Below the pieces are notes generated by a model. It searched no databases and was not told the DNA's origin. It saw only the letters and a list, made by a program, of their open reading frames with translations. Positions 15,819 to 24,452 of a stretch of 32,213 nucleotides of DNA are shown in pieces. Position numbers and translations under genes: made by a program. Position 1 is the first letter of the stretch. Every line of letters begins with the position of its first letter. Source of the stretch: an uncultured Bacteroidales bacterium (GTDB lineage Bacteria; Bacteroidota; Bacteroidia; Bacteroidales; UBA932). The stretch is from the NCBI GenBank assembly GCA_944325465.1, contig CALVAE010000148.1, forward strand, positions 1 through 32,213, given 5' to 3'.

Positions 15819-17621
15819 ATGACACAGTATATAGTATCAGCACGCAAATACAGGCCGGAGACATTCGAGACCCTGATAGGGCAGGACAATATCGCCCGGA
15901 CCCTGAAAAATTCAATAATCCGCGGACAACTGGCCCACGCCTATCTGTTCTGCGGGCCGCGCGGAGTGGGCAAGACCACAACGGCAAGGATTTTCGCAAA
16001 GGCTATCAACTGCTCCGATCCGTCCCCGGAAATGGAACCTTGCGGGAAGTGTGAATCATGCCTGTCTTTCGCGGAAGGCCGGTCCTACTGCATCCATGAA
16101 CTTGATGCCGCCTCAAACAACGGAGTGGATGACATCAAGGCGCTGATGGATCAGGTGAGGATTCCCCCTCAGGTGGGCAAATACAGTGTCTATATCATTG
16201 ACGAGGTCCACATGCTGTCACAGTCGGCATTCAACGCCTTTCTGAAGACTCTTGAAGAACCGCCCGCCTACGCGATTTTCATACTCGCGACGACAGAGAA
16301 ACATAAAATCCTCCCGACTATCCTGTCCAGATGCCAGACCTATGATTTCAACAGGATTACCGTGGACAATATAGTCAGGCAACTGAGGACGATCGCCGGC
16401 AAGGAAGGCGTCAGCATAGATGACGAATCCCTCCACGTAATAGCCGACAAGGCCGATGGGGCGATGCGCGACGCCCTGACGATATTCGACCAGACAGTGG
16501 CTTTCTGCGGGACGGAAGTGCATTACAAGGACGTACTGAAGAATCTGAATGTCCTGGACTACGAATATTCATTCTCTCTCGTAGAGGATTTCCTGACCGG
16601 AAACTACAGGGAAGCCCTGCTGACATTTGACGAAATCCTGACAAAAGGCTTCAATGCCCTGCATTTCGTCGCCGCACTCAGTTCGCATCTGAGGAATCTG
16701 CTTGTAAGCAAGGGTGGAGGAATGGATTCCCTGCTCGAACTGCCGGATTCCCTGAAGAAAAGGTACGCGGAACAGGCAGGGAAATGTTCCCTCAGATTTC
16801 TGTACGATGCACTATCAGTTACAACTGCATGTGAATCCGGATACAGGAGCAGCATCAATCCCAGGCTGCATATAGAATTCGCCCTGATGAAACTGTGTAC
16901 CTTGTCCGGAGCACTGGCAGAACAGATGGAGGCACCGGCGGCCGCCCGGGCAAAGACCTCCGGGCCTGTCCCTGCAGACAGGCAAAAGGCAACCAGGGCA
17001 ACCGACCCTGCCGCCGGACAGACTAGGACCATGGCCGCCCCCGCACGTGAACCCGGAGAGCCGCCTGCCGCAGGCGGAGGCAACGGCATGTCAAAGGAAC
17101 CCGCCGTATCGGACAACGACAGGGCGGAGCAGCCGCAACCGCGCCGAACAAGGGCATCAAGGTCAGGAGGATCGGCCCTGTCAATCAAGGCGATGACAGA
17201 TGACGGTCCGAAAAATACCGCCGACATCCAGGAACCCGTCAACAGGAATACCATACTTGATGACGAAACCATACACAGCAAATGGCAGGATCTGGCAGGG
17301 CTGTACAAGCAGAAGCCAAGGCTCGCCAACGCCATCAGTTCGGCCACTCTTGAGATTTCAGGTGAGGGACAGGAGAAAAGGGTGACATTCAAGGTGTTCA
17401 ACACAGCCCAGCGGGACTGGATAGCGGAGAAATGCCTGAGAGAACTGGAAGGGAATTTCCAAAGGCTGACCGGATCGTCCGTCAGGTTGGAAGTAGCGGT
17501 AATAGAAGACCACGAAGTCGAGAAAGTCCCGTATATGCCGAGCGAAAAGGCGGCAGTGCTGATCGAAGGGAACGAAGAGGTAAAGACCCTGGTACAGGAT
17601 CTGGGGCTGGATATCAGATAA
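15819..17621 (+). CDS. dnaX: DNA polymerase III subunits gamma/tau
   Basis: This is the clamp-loader ATPase of the replisome. The 600 residues begin with an AAA+ domain: Walker A GPRGVGKTTTARIF, a zinc finger with CGKCESC, Walker B IIDEVHMLS, and the arginine-finger region ILSRCQTYDFNRI. Domain III runs to about residue 365. A Pro/Ala/Arg-rich disordered linker follows (about 370-470), then a C-terminal domain of about 120 residues containing FNTAQRDWIAEK, which probably contacts the polymerase as tau does. No A-rich slippery heptamer was seen at the expected position, so there is no sign of a frameshifted gamma form. lptB follows 49 bases later. Confidence 0.97.
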   Translation: MTQYIVSARKYRPETFETLIGQDNIARTLKNSIIRGQLAHAYLFCGPRGVGKTTTARIFAKAINCSDPSPEMEPCGKCESCLSFAEGRSYCIHELDAASNNGVDDIKALMDQVRIPPQVGKYSVYIIDEVHMLSQSAFNAFLKTLEEPPAYAIFILATTEKHKILPTILSRCQTYDFNRITVDNIVRQLRTIAGKEGVSIDDESLHVIADKADGAMRDALTIFDQTVAFCGTEVHYKDVLKNLNVLDYEYSFSLVEDFLTGNYREALLTFDEILTKGFNALHFVAALSSHLRNLLVSKGGGMDSLLELPDSLKKRYAEQAGKCSLRFLYDALSVTTACESGYRSSINPRLHIEFALMKLCTLSGALAEQMEAPAAARAKTSGPVPADRQKATRATDPAAGQTRTMAAPAREPGEPPAAGGGNGMSKEPAVSDNDRAEQPQPRRTRASRSGGSALSIKAMTDDGPKNTADIQEPVNRNTILDDETIHSKWQDLAGLYKQKPRLANAISSATLEISGEGQEKRVTFKVFNTAQRDWIAEKCLRELEGNFQRLTGSSVRLEVAVIEDHEVEKVPYMPSEKAAVLIEGNEEVKTLVQDLGLDIR

Positions 17622-17670
17622 CAGACAATGACTATGAACTACTGCCTGACGGCAGACAAAATATGAAGGC

Positions 17671-18453
17671 ATGAAACTCAGATGTGAAAATCTTGTCAAG
17701 AAATACGGACCGAGAACCGTTGTGAAAGGGGTTTCCATGGAAGTGGAACAGGGGGAAATCGTAGGATTCCTCGGGCCGAACGGAGCAGGCAAGACTACCA
17801 GTTTCTACATGATAACAGGACTTATCGTCCCGAATGCAGGCAGGATTTTCCTTGATGACGAGGAGATCACCAATCTGCCCATGTACAAGAGGGCACAGAA
17901 AGGTGTAGGCTATCTTGCCCAGGAAGCGTCCGTGTTCAGAAGGATGTCAGTCGAGGACAACCTGATGTCCGTAATGGAAATGTCCCACTACACCAAGGCG
18001 GAACGCAAGGAAAGGCTGGAATCGCTTATCGACGAGTTCAACCTGCACAAGGTCCGCAAGAGCCTCGGCATCCAGCTTTCCGGAGGGGAAAGGCGCCGCT
18101 GCGAAATCGCCAGAGCCCTGGCCATAGATCCGAAATTCATTCTTCTGGACGAGCCGTTTGCCGGTGTCGACCCCATTGCGGTGGAAGACATCCAGTATAT
18201 AATCGCCAAACTGAAATACAAGAATATCGGGGTCATCATCACCGACCACAACGTGGGCGAGACTCTGGCCATCATTGACAGGGCATATCTCCTTTATGAA
18301 GGGAACATCCTCCAGAGCGGAACCCCGGAATCCCTGGCCGCTGACGAGGAAGTCAGGACAAAATACCTCGGCTCCAACTTCGTCCTCAAACGGTCTGATG
18401 CATTTACCAGGGCGGAAGCGGAAATGGCGAACGGAAAAAGGACCGGTGCCTGA
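17671..18453 (+). CDS. lptB: LPS export ABC transporter ATP-binding protein LptB
   Basis: LptB is the ATPase that powers LptF/LptG extraction of lipopolysaccharide from the inner membrane. The 260 residues show Walker A GPNGAGKTT, the Q-loop region YLAQEASVFRRMSVEDNL, the ABC signature LSGGERRRCEIARAL, Walker B FILLDEPFAGVDP and the switch His in ITDHNVGE. Together these are diagnostic of LptB rather than a generic ABC ATPase. The ATG at 17671 follows dnaX by 49 bases. The last codons contain one arm of the terminator hairpin for the convergent efp gene (18439-18448). Confidence 0.96.
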   Translation: MKLRCENLVKKYGPRTVVKGVSMEVEQGEIVGFLGPNGAGKTTSFYMITGLIVPNAGRIFLDDEEITNLPMYKRAQKGVGYLAQEASVFRRMSVEDNLMSVMEMSHYTKAERKERLESLIDEFNLHKVRKSLGIQLSGGERRRCEIARALAIDPKFILLDEPFAGVDPIAVEDIQYIIAKLKYKNIGVIITDHNVGETLAIIDRAYLLYEGNILQSGTPESLAADEEVRTKYLGSNFVLKRSDAFTRAEAEMANGKRTGA

Positions 18454-18470
18454 AACCAGACACCGGTCCT
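18434..18470 (-). terminator. Intrinsic terminator of efp, overlapping the lptB 3' end
   Basis: Read on the minus strand, AGGACCGGTG (18470-18461), a 12-base loop, then CACCGGTCCT (18448-18439) form a perfect 10-bp stem followed by five T (18438-18434). This is a classic intrinsic terminator for efp, 50 bases beyond its stop. The distal arm and T-run lie inside the final codons of lptB. On the plus strand no T-run follows, so it acts mainly in the efp direction. Confidence 0.85.
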
Positions 18471-18519
18471 GTAACATACCTGACCGGACATCGCATCCGG
18501 ACGACGTCACACGAAGGAA

Positions 18520-19089
18520 TTACTCCTTCACACGCTCGCCGTAACTGCGGTCAGTCGTATTTACACGGATCTTTTCTCCCTGATTGATGAAAAGAGGCAC
18601 CATGATCTTGGCTCCTGTCTCCAGAGTGGCTTCCTTGAGAGCATTGGAAGAAGCGGTATCGCCTTTCACTGCCGGCTCCGTATAGGTGACTTCAAGTTCG
18701 ACATAGGTAGGAAGTTCGCATGTAAGACACCTTTCCTCATCGGCAAGGAACATCATTTCCACATGCTGTCCTTCCTTCATCAGGTCCGCATTGTCGACAA
18801 GATTCTCGTCAAGGTGGATCTGCTCGAAAGTCTCTTCGTGCATGAAGTTGTATCCGTCCTCGTCCTTGTAAAGGAACTGGTAAGGCCTTCTCTCGACATT
18901 GATGGTCTCGATCTTCGCTCCTGCGGTAAAGGTATTCTCAAGAATACGGCCGTTTTCAAGGTTGCGGAGTTTGGTCTTTACGAAAGCAGGACCTTTCCCC
19001 GGCTTTACATGCTGGAACCATACGATGGAGCAAGGCTTGCCGTTATAGTTGATGTACAATCCGTTTTTAAAATCTGCAGTTGTTGCCAT
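18520..19089 (-). CDS. efp: Elongation factor P
   Basis: EF-P rescues ribosomes stalled on consecutive prolines. At 189 residues it has the three beta-domains of the family: an N-terminal KOW-like domain, then two OB domains ending with a KIRVNTTDRSYGERVKE tail. The loop that reaches the peptidyl-transferase centre reads VKPGKGPAFV, with the Lys that is modified in some bacteria. No epmA- or ymfI-like modification gene is seen nearby. It has its own promoter (19130-19160) and terminator (18434-18470), so it is monocistronic. Confidence 0.97.
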   Translation of the reverse strand: MATTADFKNGLYINYNGKPCSIVWFQHVKPGKGPAFVKTKLRNLENGRILENTFTAGAKIETINVERRPYQFLYKDEDGYNFMHEETFEQIHLDENLVDNADLMKEGQHVEMMFLADEERCLTCELPTYVELEVTYTEPAVKGDTASSNALKEATLETGAKIMVPLFINQGEKIRVNTTDRSYGERVKE

Positions 19090-19129
19090 AAAATATGTTT
19101 TTAATTGTAATAGACAGGATTTCAGGGCG

Positions 19130-19160
19130 CAAAATTATAAAAATGTCAGTTTTCTGCAAA
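19130..19160 (-). promoter_or_regulatory. Promoter of efp
   Basis: On the minus strand TTTG (19160-19157) and TAATTTTG (19137-19130) are separated by 19 bases. This is a near-ideal Bacteroidota -33/-7 promoter. The efp ATG lies 41 bases downstream of the -7 box. Confidence 0.8.
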
Positions 19161-19165
19161 ATTTT

Positions 19166-20110
19166 CTATCTGAAGTGAAGTTTCCTGACGGCTTCCGCCA
19201 CCTGTTCAAGCAGCCATTTGGGAGTCGACGTAGCCCCGCAGACTCCGACCTTGTCCTCCTTGCGGAACCATTCCTTCTTCAGTTCTGCATCCGTCGAAAT
19301 ATGATACGTCCTTATATTCACCGACTTGCACAGATCACACAGGACTTTTCCGTTTGAACTCGCCTTGCCTGAGACAAAGATCACGACATCATGATCAAGG
19401 GCGAAACGGGCCAGTTTTGCATGTCTTGTCGCCACCTGGGAACAGATGGTATCGTGGACGACCAGCATTCTCCGGCCCTTGAACTGCGCTATCTGCATCT
19501 CGTTGGCTGCTGCCATCATCTCTTCCAGTCTGGAACAGATGGCGGCATACTCGGCCGGACTTTTGGTCGTCTGGGAAAACACTTCTACAGGCCTGCACAG
19601 ATCTATCCTGCCGTCCGATACCGAATCTTCCAGCATCTTCATGCTCTCTATCACCAATGCATCACCGTTTACCTGGCCGAGCAGGCCGAGCACTTCAGGA
19701 TGTCCGATCTTCCCGAAAACGATTATCTGCCCTTTCCTCGGCCCCTCATGCTGTCTCTCATAGGATTCCCTGATACACTGCTGGAGTTTCAGGACCACGG
19801 GACAGGTACAATCCACTATGCCGAATCCCAGGGCCTCCGCACGCCGGTATGTCTCCGGAGGTTCTCCATGCGCCCTGATAAGAAGGGTCTCCCCCTCCGC
19901 TGCAGGCATTTCGGAAAGGTCCTCCCTGTCTATCGTGACAAGACCTTCCTGTTCAAGTCTTGCCAGTTCCGACTCGTTGTGAACGATCGCACCCAATGAA
20001 TAAAGCCTCTTGTGTGACGCATCCGCAAGGCTGAGGAATTCCTCGGCCTTGTCTATCGCCCTGATCACACCGGCACAGAATCCAGAATTCTTATCGACAT
20101 CTACCGTCAT
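19166..20110 (-). CDS. ispH: 4-hydroxy-3-methylbut-2-enyl diphosphate reductase IspH
   Basis: IspH carries out the last step of the MEP isoprenoid pathway, reducing HMBPP to IPP and DMAPP with an oxygen-sensitive [4Fe-4S] cluster. The three cluster cysteines are in NSGFCAGV (near residue 12), DCTCPVV and VCGATSTPKWL. The SGKASSNGKVL and HDTICSQVATRH blocks are also typical. The ATG at 20110 gives MTVDVDKNSGFC, the usual family start (314 residues). A TTG at 20131, overlapping the cmk stop, would add seven atypical residues. It is co-transcribed behind cmk, 17 bases after its stop. Close behind it lies the promoter of efp. Confidence 0.96.
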   Translation of the reverse strand: MTVDVDKNSGFCAGVIRAIDKAEEFLSLADASHKRLYSLGAIVHNESELARLEQEGLVTIDREDLSEMPAAEGETLLIRAHGEPPETYRRAEALGFGIVDCTCPVVLKLQQCIRESYERQHEGPRKGQIIVFGKIGHPEVLGLLGQVNGDALVIESMKMLEDSVSDGRIDLCRPVEVFSQTTKSPAEYAAICSRLEEMMAAANEMQIAQFKGRRMLVVHDTICSQVATRHAKLARFALDHDVVIFVSGKASSNGKVLCDLCKSVNIRTYHISTDAELKKEWFRKEDKVGVCGATSTPKWLLEQVAEAVRKLHFR

Positions 20111-20127
20111 AACCCTTGATTGTTCTG

Positions 20128-20829
20128 TCAACTTCCTTTGACCGGAAACTTTTCAGAGACCAACTGACGGAACCACTCCATCTGCTCTTCAATCGTCATT
20201 TCGGAATTGTCCAGCACTATGGCATCCTCAGCCTTGGATAAAGGAGAAGCCGCTCTGTGGGAATCGATGTAATCCCGTTCCTGAATATTTTTCAGAACAT
20301 CATCCAGATTGACGTTTTCCCCTCTTCCACGCATTTCTTCCGCTCTCCGGCGGGCTCTCACAAGAGGATCTGCTGTCATGAAGATTTTCAGTTCGGCATC
20401 CGGAAAGACAGTTGTCCCGATATCCCTTCCATCCATAACCACGCGCTTTCGCCTGCCGAATTCCCTCAATTTCCGGTCAACGAAATCCCTGACCTGGGGC
20501 ACGGCCGAAATCGGACTGACCTTATCCGAAACAGCCAGAGTCCTTATCTCGGACTCGACACATCTCGGTCCTATACAAGTCCTGCTTCCGTCACCCGTAT
20601 CTTCGAAACGGACATCAAAATCTTCGAGAGCCTTGTCAAGAGCCTTCGTGTCTATTTCCCCTGACGGGGATATGATGCCTTTTTCAATGGCCATCAATGT
20701 CACGGCCCTGTACAATGCTCCCGAATCAAGATACAGGAAAGACAATTCTGCCGCAATTTTCCTTGCAAACGTACTCTTTCCCGTTGAAGAATAACCGTCT
20801 ACGGCTATGATTATATCAGGTATCGGCAT
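20128..20829 (-). CDS. cmk: Cytidylate kinase
   Basis: Cmk phosphorylates CMP/dCMP with ATP for nucleotide recycling. The 233-residue protein starts MPIPDIIIAVDGYSSTGKST, with the P-loop as GYSSTGKS. The NMP-binding region and VMDGRDIGTTVFPDAELKIFMTA are characteristic, as are the lid RARRRAEEMRGRG and the C-terminal AIVLDNSEMTIEEQMEW. The ATG at 20829 is chosen because upstream in-frame codons run through the promoter region. It leads a two-gene unit with ispH. Confidence 0.96.
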   Translation of the reverse strand: MPIPDIIIAVDGYSSTGKSTFARKIAAELSFLYLDSGALYRAVTLMAIEKGIISPSGEIDTKALDKALEDFDVRFEDTGDGSRTCIGPRCVESEIRTLAVSDKVSPISAVPQVRDFVDRKLREFGRRKRVVMDGRDIGTTVFPDAELKIFMTADPLVRARRRAEEMRGRGENVNLDDVLKNIQERDYIDSHRAASPLSKAEDAIVLDNSEMTIEEQMEWFRQLVSEKFPVKGS

Positions 20830-20852
20830 TGGTACACAATGGTTATTGAAAG

Positions 20853-20860
20853 CAAAAATA
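20853..20860 (-). promoter_or_regulatory. -7 box of cmk-ispH
   Basis: On the minus strand TATTTTTG is a perfect TAnnTTTG box, 23 bases upstream of the cmk ATG. A -33 match is not evident. Confidence 0.5.
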
Positions 20861-20866
20861 TAAAAA

Positions 20867-20899
20867 TTTGCGTAAACACGGAAATTTGTCCGATATTTG
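20867..20899 (+). promoter_or_regulatory. Putative promoter of the sigma-54-type regulator gene
   Basis: TTTG at 20867-20870 and GATATTTG at 20892-20899 (seven of eight to TAnnTTTG) are separated by 21 bases, an acceptable -33/-7 spacing. The ATG of the regulator lies 46 bases downstream. The promoter is divergent from that of cmk. Confidence 0.6.
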
Positions 20900-20945
20900 T
20901 ACTGCGGCTGCGCGGCTGGACGGAGCAGCATTAAAACTTTGCGAC

Positions 20946-22115
20946 ATGAAAATTCTTATAATCGATGACGAGAGGGCGATTCGCAATTCCCTCAAGGAGA
21001 TACTGGGAGACGAAGGCTACGAGGCCGATGTGGCCGAGGACGGGATACAGGGAGTGGAAATGGCCCTGAAAGAAAAATACAGTGTAATATTCTGCGATAT
21101 CAAGATGCCCAATATGGACGGGATCGAGGTTCTCGACAGGCTCGGCGCCGAAGGGGTTGACTCGGCCGTAATCATGATTTCCGGACATGGGGACATCGAC
21201 ACTGCCGTGGAATGCATCAAGAAAGGGGCCTTTGACTTCATCCAGAAGCCCTTGGACCTCAATCGGATCCTCATCACCATCAAAAACGCCACGGACAAGG
21301 TGACCCTCATCTCAAAGACCGAGCGTCTTGCCTCCGAGGCTACCCGACTCAAGAAGAAAGTCTACGGGCAGGAAATGATAGGAGAATCCGCACCGATGCA
21401 GAAAGTCAGGAATATGATAGACAAGGTGGCCCCGACAGATGCCAGGGTGCTGATCACCGGAGCGAACGGCACAGGAAAGGAACTGGTAGCGAGGACCCTG
21501 CACCAGAAAAGCATGCGTTCCCAGATGCCGTATGTCGAAGTGAACTGTGCGGCCATCCCTTCAGAACTGATAGAAAGCGAACTGTTCGGGCACGAAAAAG
21601 GAGCTTTCACATCCGCCGTAAAGCAGCACAAGGGCAAATTCGAACAGGCGGACGGCGGGACGCTTTTCCTTGATGAAATCGGGGACATGAGTTTGGCAGC
21701 CCAGGCAAAGGTCCTGAGGGTCCTGCAGGAAAGAAAACTTTCACGGGTAGGAAGCGACAAGGATATCAATGTGGATGTCAGGGTCCTTGCCGCCACGAAC
21801 AAGAACCTGAAGGAAGAAATCGCGAACGGAAACTTCCGGGAAGACCTTTATCACAGACTGAGCGTGATTGTCATCAATGTACCGTCCCTGGACGAAAGGA
21901 AAGACGACATCCCGCTTCTGGTCAATTATTTCATCGATCAGATATGCTCCGAAACGGGAATGCAGCGCAGGGAGGTTGACGCGGATGCGATGCGGCTTCT
22001 TGTAGACAAGACCTGGACCGGCAACATCCGCGAACTCCGCAATGTGGTGGAACGGCTTCTCATCCTTTCCGGCAACCGGATTACGGTTCAGGATATCCAC
22101 GCATACGTCTACTGA
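20946..22115 (+). CDS. Sigma-54-type response regulator without a DNA-binding domain
   Basis: A 389-residue NtrC-family protein. The receiver domain (1-120) has the acidic pair DDE near 7-9, the phospho-acceptor Asp51 in CDIKMPNMDG, and the conserved Lys in QKPLDL. The AAA+ domain (about 138-375) shows Walker A TGANGTGKE, Walker B GGTLFLDEIGD, and a sigma-54 contact loop reading GAFTSA rather than GAFTGA. The protein ends QDIHAYVY directly after the AAA+ lid, so the usual C-terminal Fis-type helix-turn-helix is absent. The 85 bases that follow hold a terminator and no further frame. The ATG at 20946 gives the standard start KILIIDDE. No sensor kinase is adjacent, so it is an orphan. It may act from solution on sigma-54 holoenzyme, as H. 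pylori FlgR does. Confidence 0.93.
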   Translation: MKILIIDDERAIRNSLKEILGDEGYEADVAEDGIQGVEMALKEKYSVIFCDIKMPNMDGIEVLDRLGAEGVDSAVIMISGHGDIDTAVECIKKGAFDFIQKPLDLNRILITIKNATDKVTLISKTERLASEATRLKKKVYGQEMIGESAPMQKVRNMIDKVAPTDARVLITGANGTGKELVARTLHQKSMRSQMPYVEVNCAAIPSELIESELFGHEKGAFTSAVKQHKGKFEQADGGTLFLDEIGDMSLAAQAKVLRVLQERKLSRVGSDKDINVDVRVLAATNKNLKEEIANGNFREDLYHRLSVIVINVPSLDERKDDIPLLVNYFIDQICSETGMQRREVDADAMRLLVDKTWTGNIRELRNVVERLLILSGNRITVQDIHAYVY

Positions 22116-22130
22116 CGGATTGCCCGATTC

Positions 22131-22174
22131 ACATTACAATACAACAGGGGGCCCCGCGGGGTCCCCTGTAATGT
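22131..22174. terminator. GC-rich hairpin between convergent genes
   Basis: ACAGGGG (22144-22150) pairs with CCCCTGT (22163-22169) around the palindromic core CCCCGCGGGG. An outer ACATTACA (22131-22138) is also complementary to TGTAATGT (22167-22174). The hairpin lies between the stops of the sigma-54 regulator and the EF-G paralog. It probably ends transcription from both sides, although no long T-run follows. Confidence 0.65.
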
Positions 22175-22200
22175 ATCCGGATCTTTCCGAAAGGAAAGGA

Positions 22201-24354
22201 CTAGTCTTCCGTATCCTGCTCGGCATACGCTTTCAGGAGTTTCTCCTGCACATCCGACGGTACCGGCTGGTAATCCGCGAACTGCATTGTAAAGGTCGCA
22301 CTTCCTGACGTAAGGGAACTTAGTGTCGTGGAATACTTGTAAAGTTCCGCAAGAGGGACGCGAGCCTTGATGACATCAAACCCCTTGTCCGTCCCCATTC
22401 CTTCGATAAGGGCCCTGCGGTTCTGAAGATCGGACATACATGCTCCCATGTACTCGCTCGGTGTCATTACTTCAAGATTATAGATAGGTTCCATGATCTT
22501 CGGTCCTGCATTACGGAAAGCCTCCTTGAAGGCATTGCGGGCAGCAAGGACGAACGAGATTTCATTGGAATCCACCGGATGCATCTTACCGTCGAATACA
22601 TACACACGGATATCACGTGCAAGAGAACCTGTCAGAGGGCCCTCGCTCATCTTCTCCATGATACCTTTGAGAATAGCCGGCATGAACCTGGCATCAATCG
22701 CGCCTCCGACTATGCAGTTGTAGAACTCCAGTTTCCCTCCCCACTCAAGGTCATAACTTTCCTTGCTCTTGACATTGAGAACCATATCCTTGCCGTCGAC
22801 CTTAAACTTGTTGGTCGCTTCGACTCCTTCCACGATAGGACAGATGAGAAGGTGTACCTCACCGAACTGGCCGGCGCCACCGGACTGCTTCTTGTGACGG
22901 TATCCGGCAACCGCGACCTTGGTAATGGTCTCCCTGTATGATATCTTAGGAGGGAACATCTCTATCTCTATCCTGTTCTCGTTCTGCAGTCTCCATTTCA
23001 CTATGTTGATATGCTGCTCTCCCTGTCCTTTCAGGATGGTCTGTTTCAGTTCCTTGGAGTATTCCACTATTATCGTAGGATCCTCGGCCGAAATCTTGGA
23101 CAGAGCCTCTCCCATCTTCTCCTCATCCTTCTGCTCCTTTGCCTTGATGGCAGTGCGGAACTTGGATGCAGGGAACTTGATATGTTCGTAGACGATATCG
23201 CTGCCAGGCTGGGCGAGGGTCGTATTCGTCCTTGCAGCGCGCAACTTGACAGTACAGCCTATATCTCCGGCATAGAGGTCGGATACCTTCTCCTTCTTCT
23301 TTCCTGCCACTGCATAGATCGTGGTTATCCTTTCCTTGTCTCCGGTCTCGGGATTCTCAAGGTCCTGTCCTTCCGTAAGTTCTCCTGACATCACCTTGAA
23401 ATATGCGACTTCGCCGAGATGCGACTCCACCGCCGTCTTATATATGAAGAGCGAAGTAGGGGCATCCTGCTTGCACTCTATCTCTTTTCCATCCTTCGTA
23501 AGGGCTTTCCTGTCAGCAGGTGAAGAAGCGACCTTGATGGTGAATTCCATCAGTCTCTTCACTCCGATGTCCTTCTTCGCTGACAGGCAGAATACAGGGA
23601 GCACCTCCCCTGCCTTGCACCCTATGCCTATACCCTTGCGGATCTCGTCTTCCGTGAGGACTCCAGCCTCGAAGAACTTCTCCATAAGGGTATCATCATA
23701 TTCCGCCGCCCTTTCGATCAGCGCGGACCTCAACTCTTCCGCCTCGTCCTTATACTGTGCCGGTATCTCAAGGTCTTCCCTCGTACCGTTGTCGTCCTTG
23801 AAATGATAGTATTTCATTTTGAGGACATCAATGAACCCGTCGAACGACGGTCCCGGATTGACCGGATACTGGATAATCACCGGCCTTTTGCCGAATGCCT
23901 CCTTCATTGAATCAAGAGTATTCTCCCAGGACGCCTTCTCCCCGTCCAGCTGGTTGATCCCGACGATAAGAGGAATCCCGTACTGCTCCGCATAACGGGC
24001 AAAGATTTCCGTTCCGACTTCCACTCCCTGCTGCGCGTTTATCAGAAGAATCCCGGTATCACTGACCTTGAAGGCCGAAACCGCACCTCCGACAAAATCA
24101 TCGGCACCCGGAGTATCGACAATATTGAATTTCGTATCCATGAACTCCGCATAGAGGGGGGTCGCATAGATAGACCTCTGGTTGATCTGCTCTATCTCGG
24201 AATTGTCCGAGACCGTATTCTTCGCTTCGACGGTTCCTCGCCGGTCGATGACCTTTCCTTCAAAGAGCATCGCTTCAGATAATGTGGTCTTGCCTGACTT
24301 CGTACTGCCCAGGAGAACCACATTCCGGATGTTTTGAGTTGAGTATGCTTTCAT
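22201..24354 (-). CDS. EF-G paralog with degenerate GTPase centre (EF-G2 type)
   Basis: A 717-residue protein with all five EF-G domains. The G domain has P-loop GSTKSGKTT (16-24). G3 reads DTPGADDF, where Ala84 replaces the catalytic His of DTPGHVDF (codon 24105-24103). G4 reads NQLD instead of NKxD. The switch-I ERGITI block is replaced by QRSIYA. Domains II-V look intact, for example YRHKKQSGGAGQFGEVHL and GKMHPVDSNEISF in domain IV. It resembles the Bacteroides EF-G2 paralog reported to support translation without GTP hydrolysis during starvation and gut colonisation. The normal fusA would be elsewhere. It is monocistronic, with its own promoter at 24416-24447. A housekeeping EF-G is unlikely given these substitutions. 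Confidence 0.9.
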   Translation of the reverse strand: MKAYSTQNIRNVVLLGSTKSGKTTLSEAMLFEGKVIDRRGTVEAKNTVSDNSEIEQINQRSIYATPLYAEFMDTKFNIVDTPGADDFVGGAVSAFKVSDTGILLINAQQGVEVGTEIFARYAEQYGIPLIVGINQLDGEKASWENTLDSMKEAFGKRPVIIQYPVNPGPSFDGFIDVLKMKYYHFKDDNGTREDLEIPAQYKDEAEELRSALIERAAEYDDTLMEKFFEAGVLTEDEIRKGIGIGCKAGEVLPVFCLSAKKDIGVKRLMEFTIKVASSPADRKALTKDGKEIECKQDAPTSLFIYKTAVESHLGEVAYFKVMSGELTEGQDLENPETGDKERITTIYAVAGKKKEKVSDLYAGDIGCTVKLRAARTNTTLAQPGSDIVYEHIKFPASKFRTAIKAKEQKDEEKMGEALSKISAEDPTIIVEYSKELKQTILKGQGEQHINIVKWRLQNENRIEIEMFPPKISYRETITKVAVAGYRHKKQSGGAGQFGEVHLLICPIVEGVEATNKFKVDGKDMVLNVKSKESYDLEWGGKLEFYNCIVGGAIDARFMPAILKGIMEKMSEGPLTGSLARDIRVYVFDGKMHPVDSNEISFVLAARNAFKEAFRNAGPKIMEPIYNLEVMTPSEYMGACMSDLQNRRALIEGMGTDKGFDVIKARVPLAELYKYSTTLSSLTSGSATFTMQFADYQPVPSDVQEKLLKAYAEQDTED

Positions 24355-24415
24355 TGCTACTTATAAGATTAATTAGTTTTGTGTCAAAAGTCCCGCTTTT
24401 CACGGCACATCCTTG

Positions 24416-24447
24416 CAAACTTAATAAAATATTATGTAAATAACAAT
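24416..24447 (-). promoter_or_regulatory. Promoter of the EF-G paralog
   Basis: On the minus strand ATTG (24447-24444) and TAAGTTTG (24423-24416) are exactly 20 bases apart, a strong Bacteroidota promoter match. The ATG is 61 bases downstream of the -7 box, leaving a leader of about 50 bases. The region is AT-rich, and the -33 box starts six bases from the stop of the 71-residue gene. Confidence 0.75.
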
Positions 24448-24452
24448 CCTAT

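Noticed and set aside
15819..17621. Programmed frameshift in dnaX
   Set aside because: No A-rich slippery heptamer with a downstream stem was seen near the end of domain III.
17432..17674. Small frame ending in ATGA overlap with lptB
   Set aside because: It lies in another frame of the conserved dnaX 3' end, with no protein-like features.
22042..22308. Out-of-frame HTH for the sigma-54 regulator downstream
   Set aside because: The shifted frame runs through the hairpin into antisense of the EF-G paralog and has no Fis-like helix-turn-helix.
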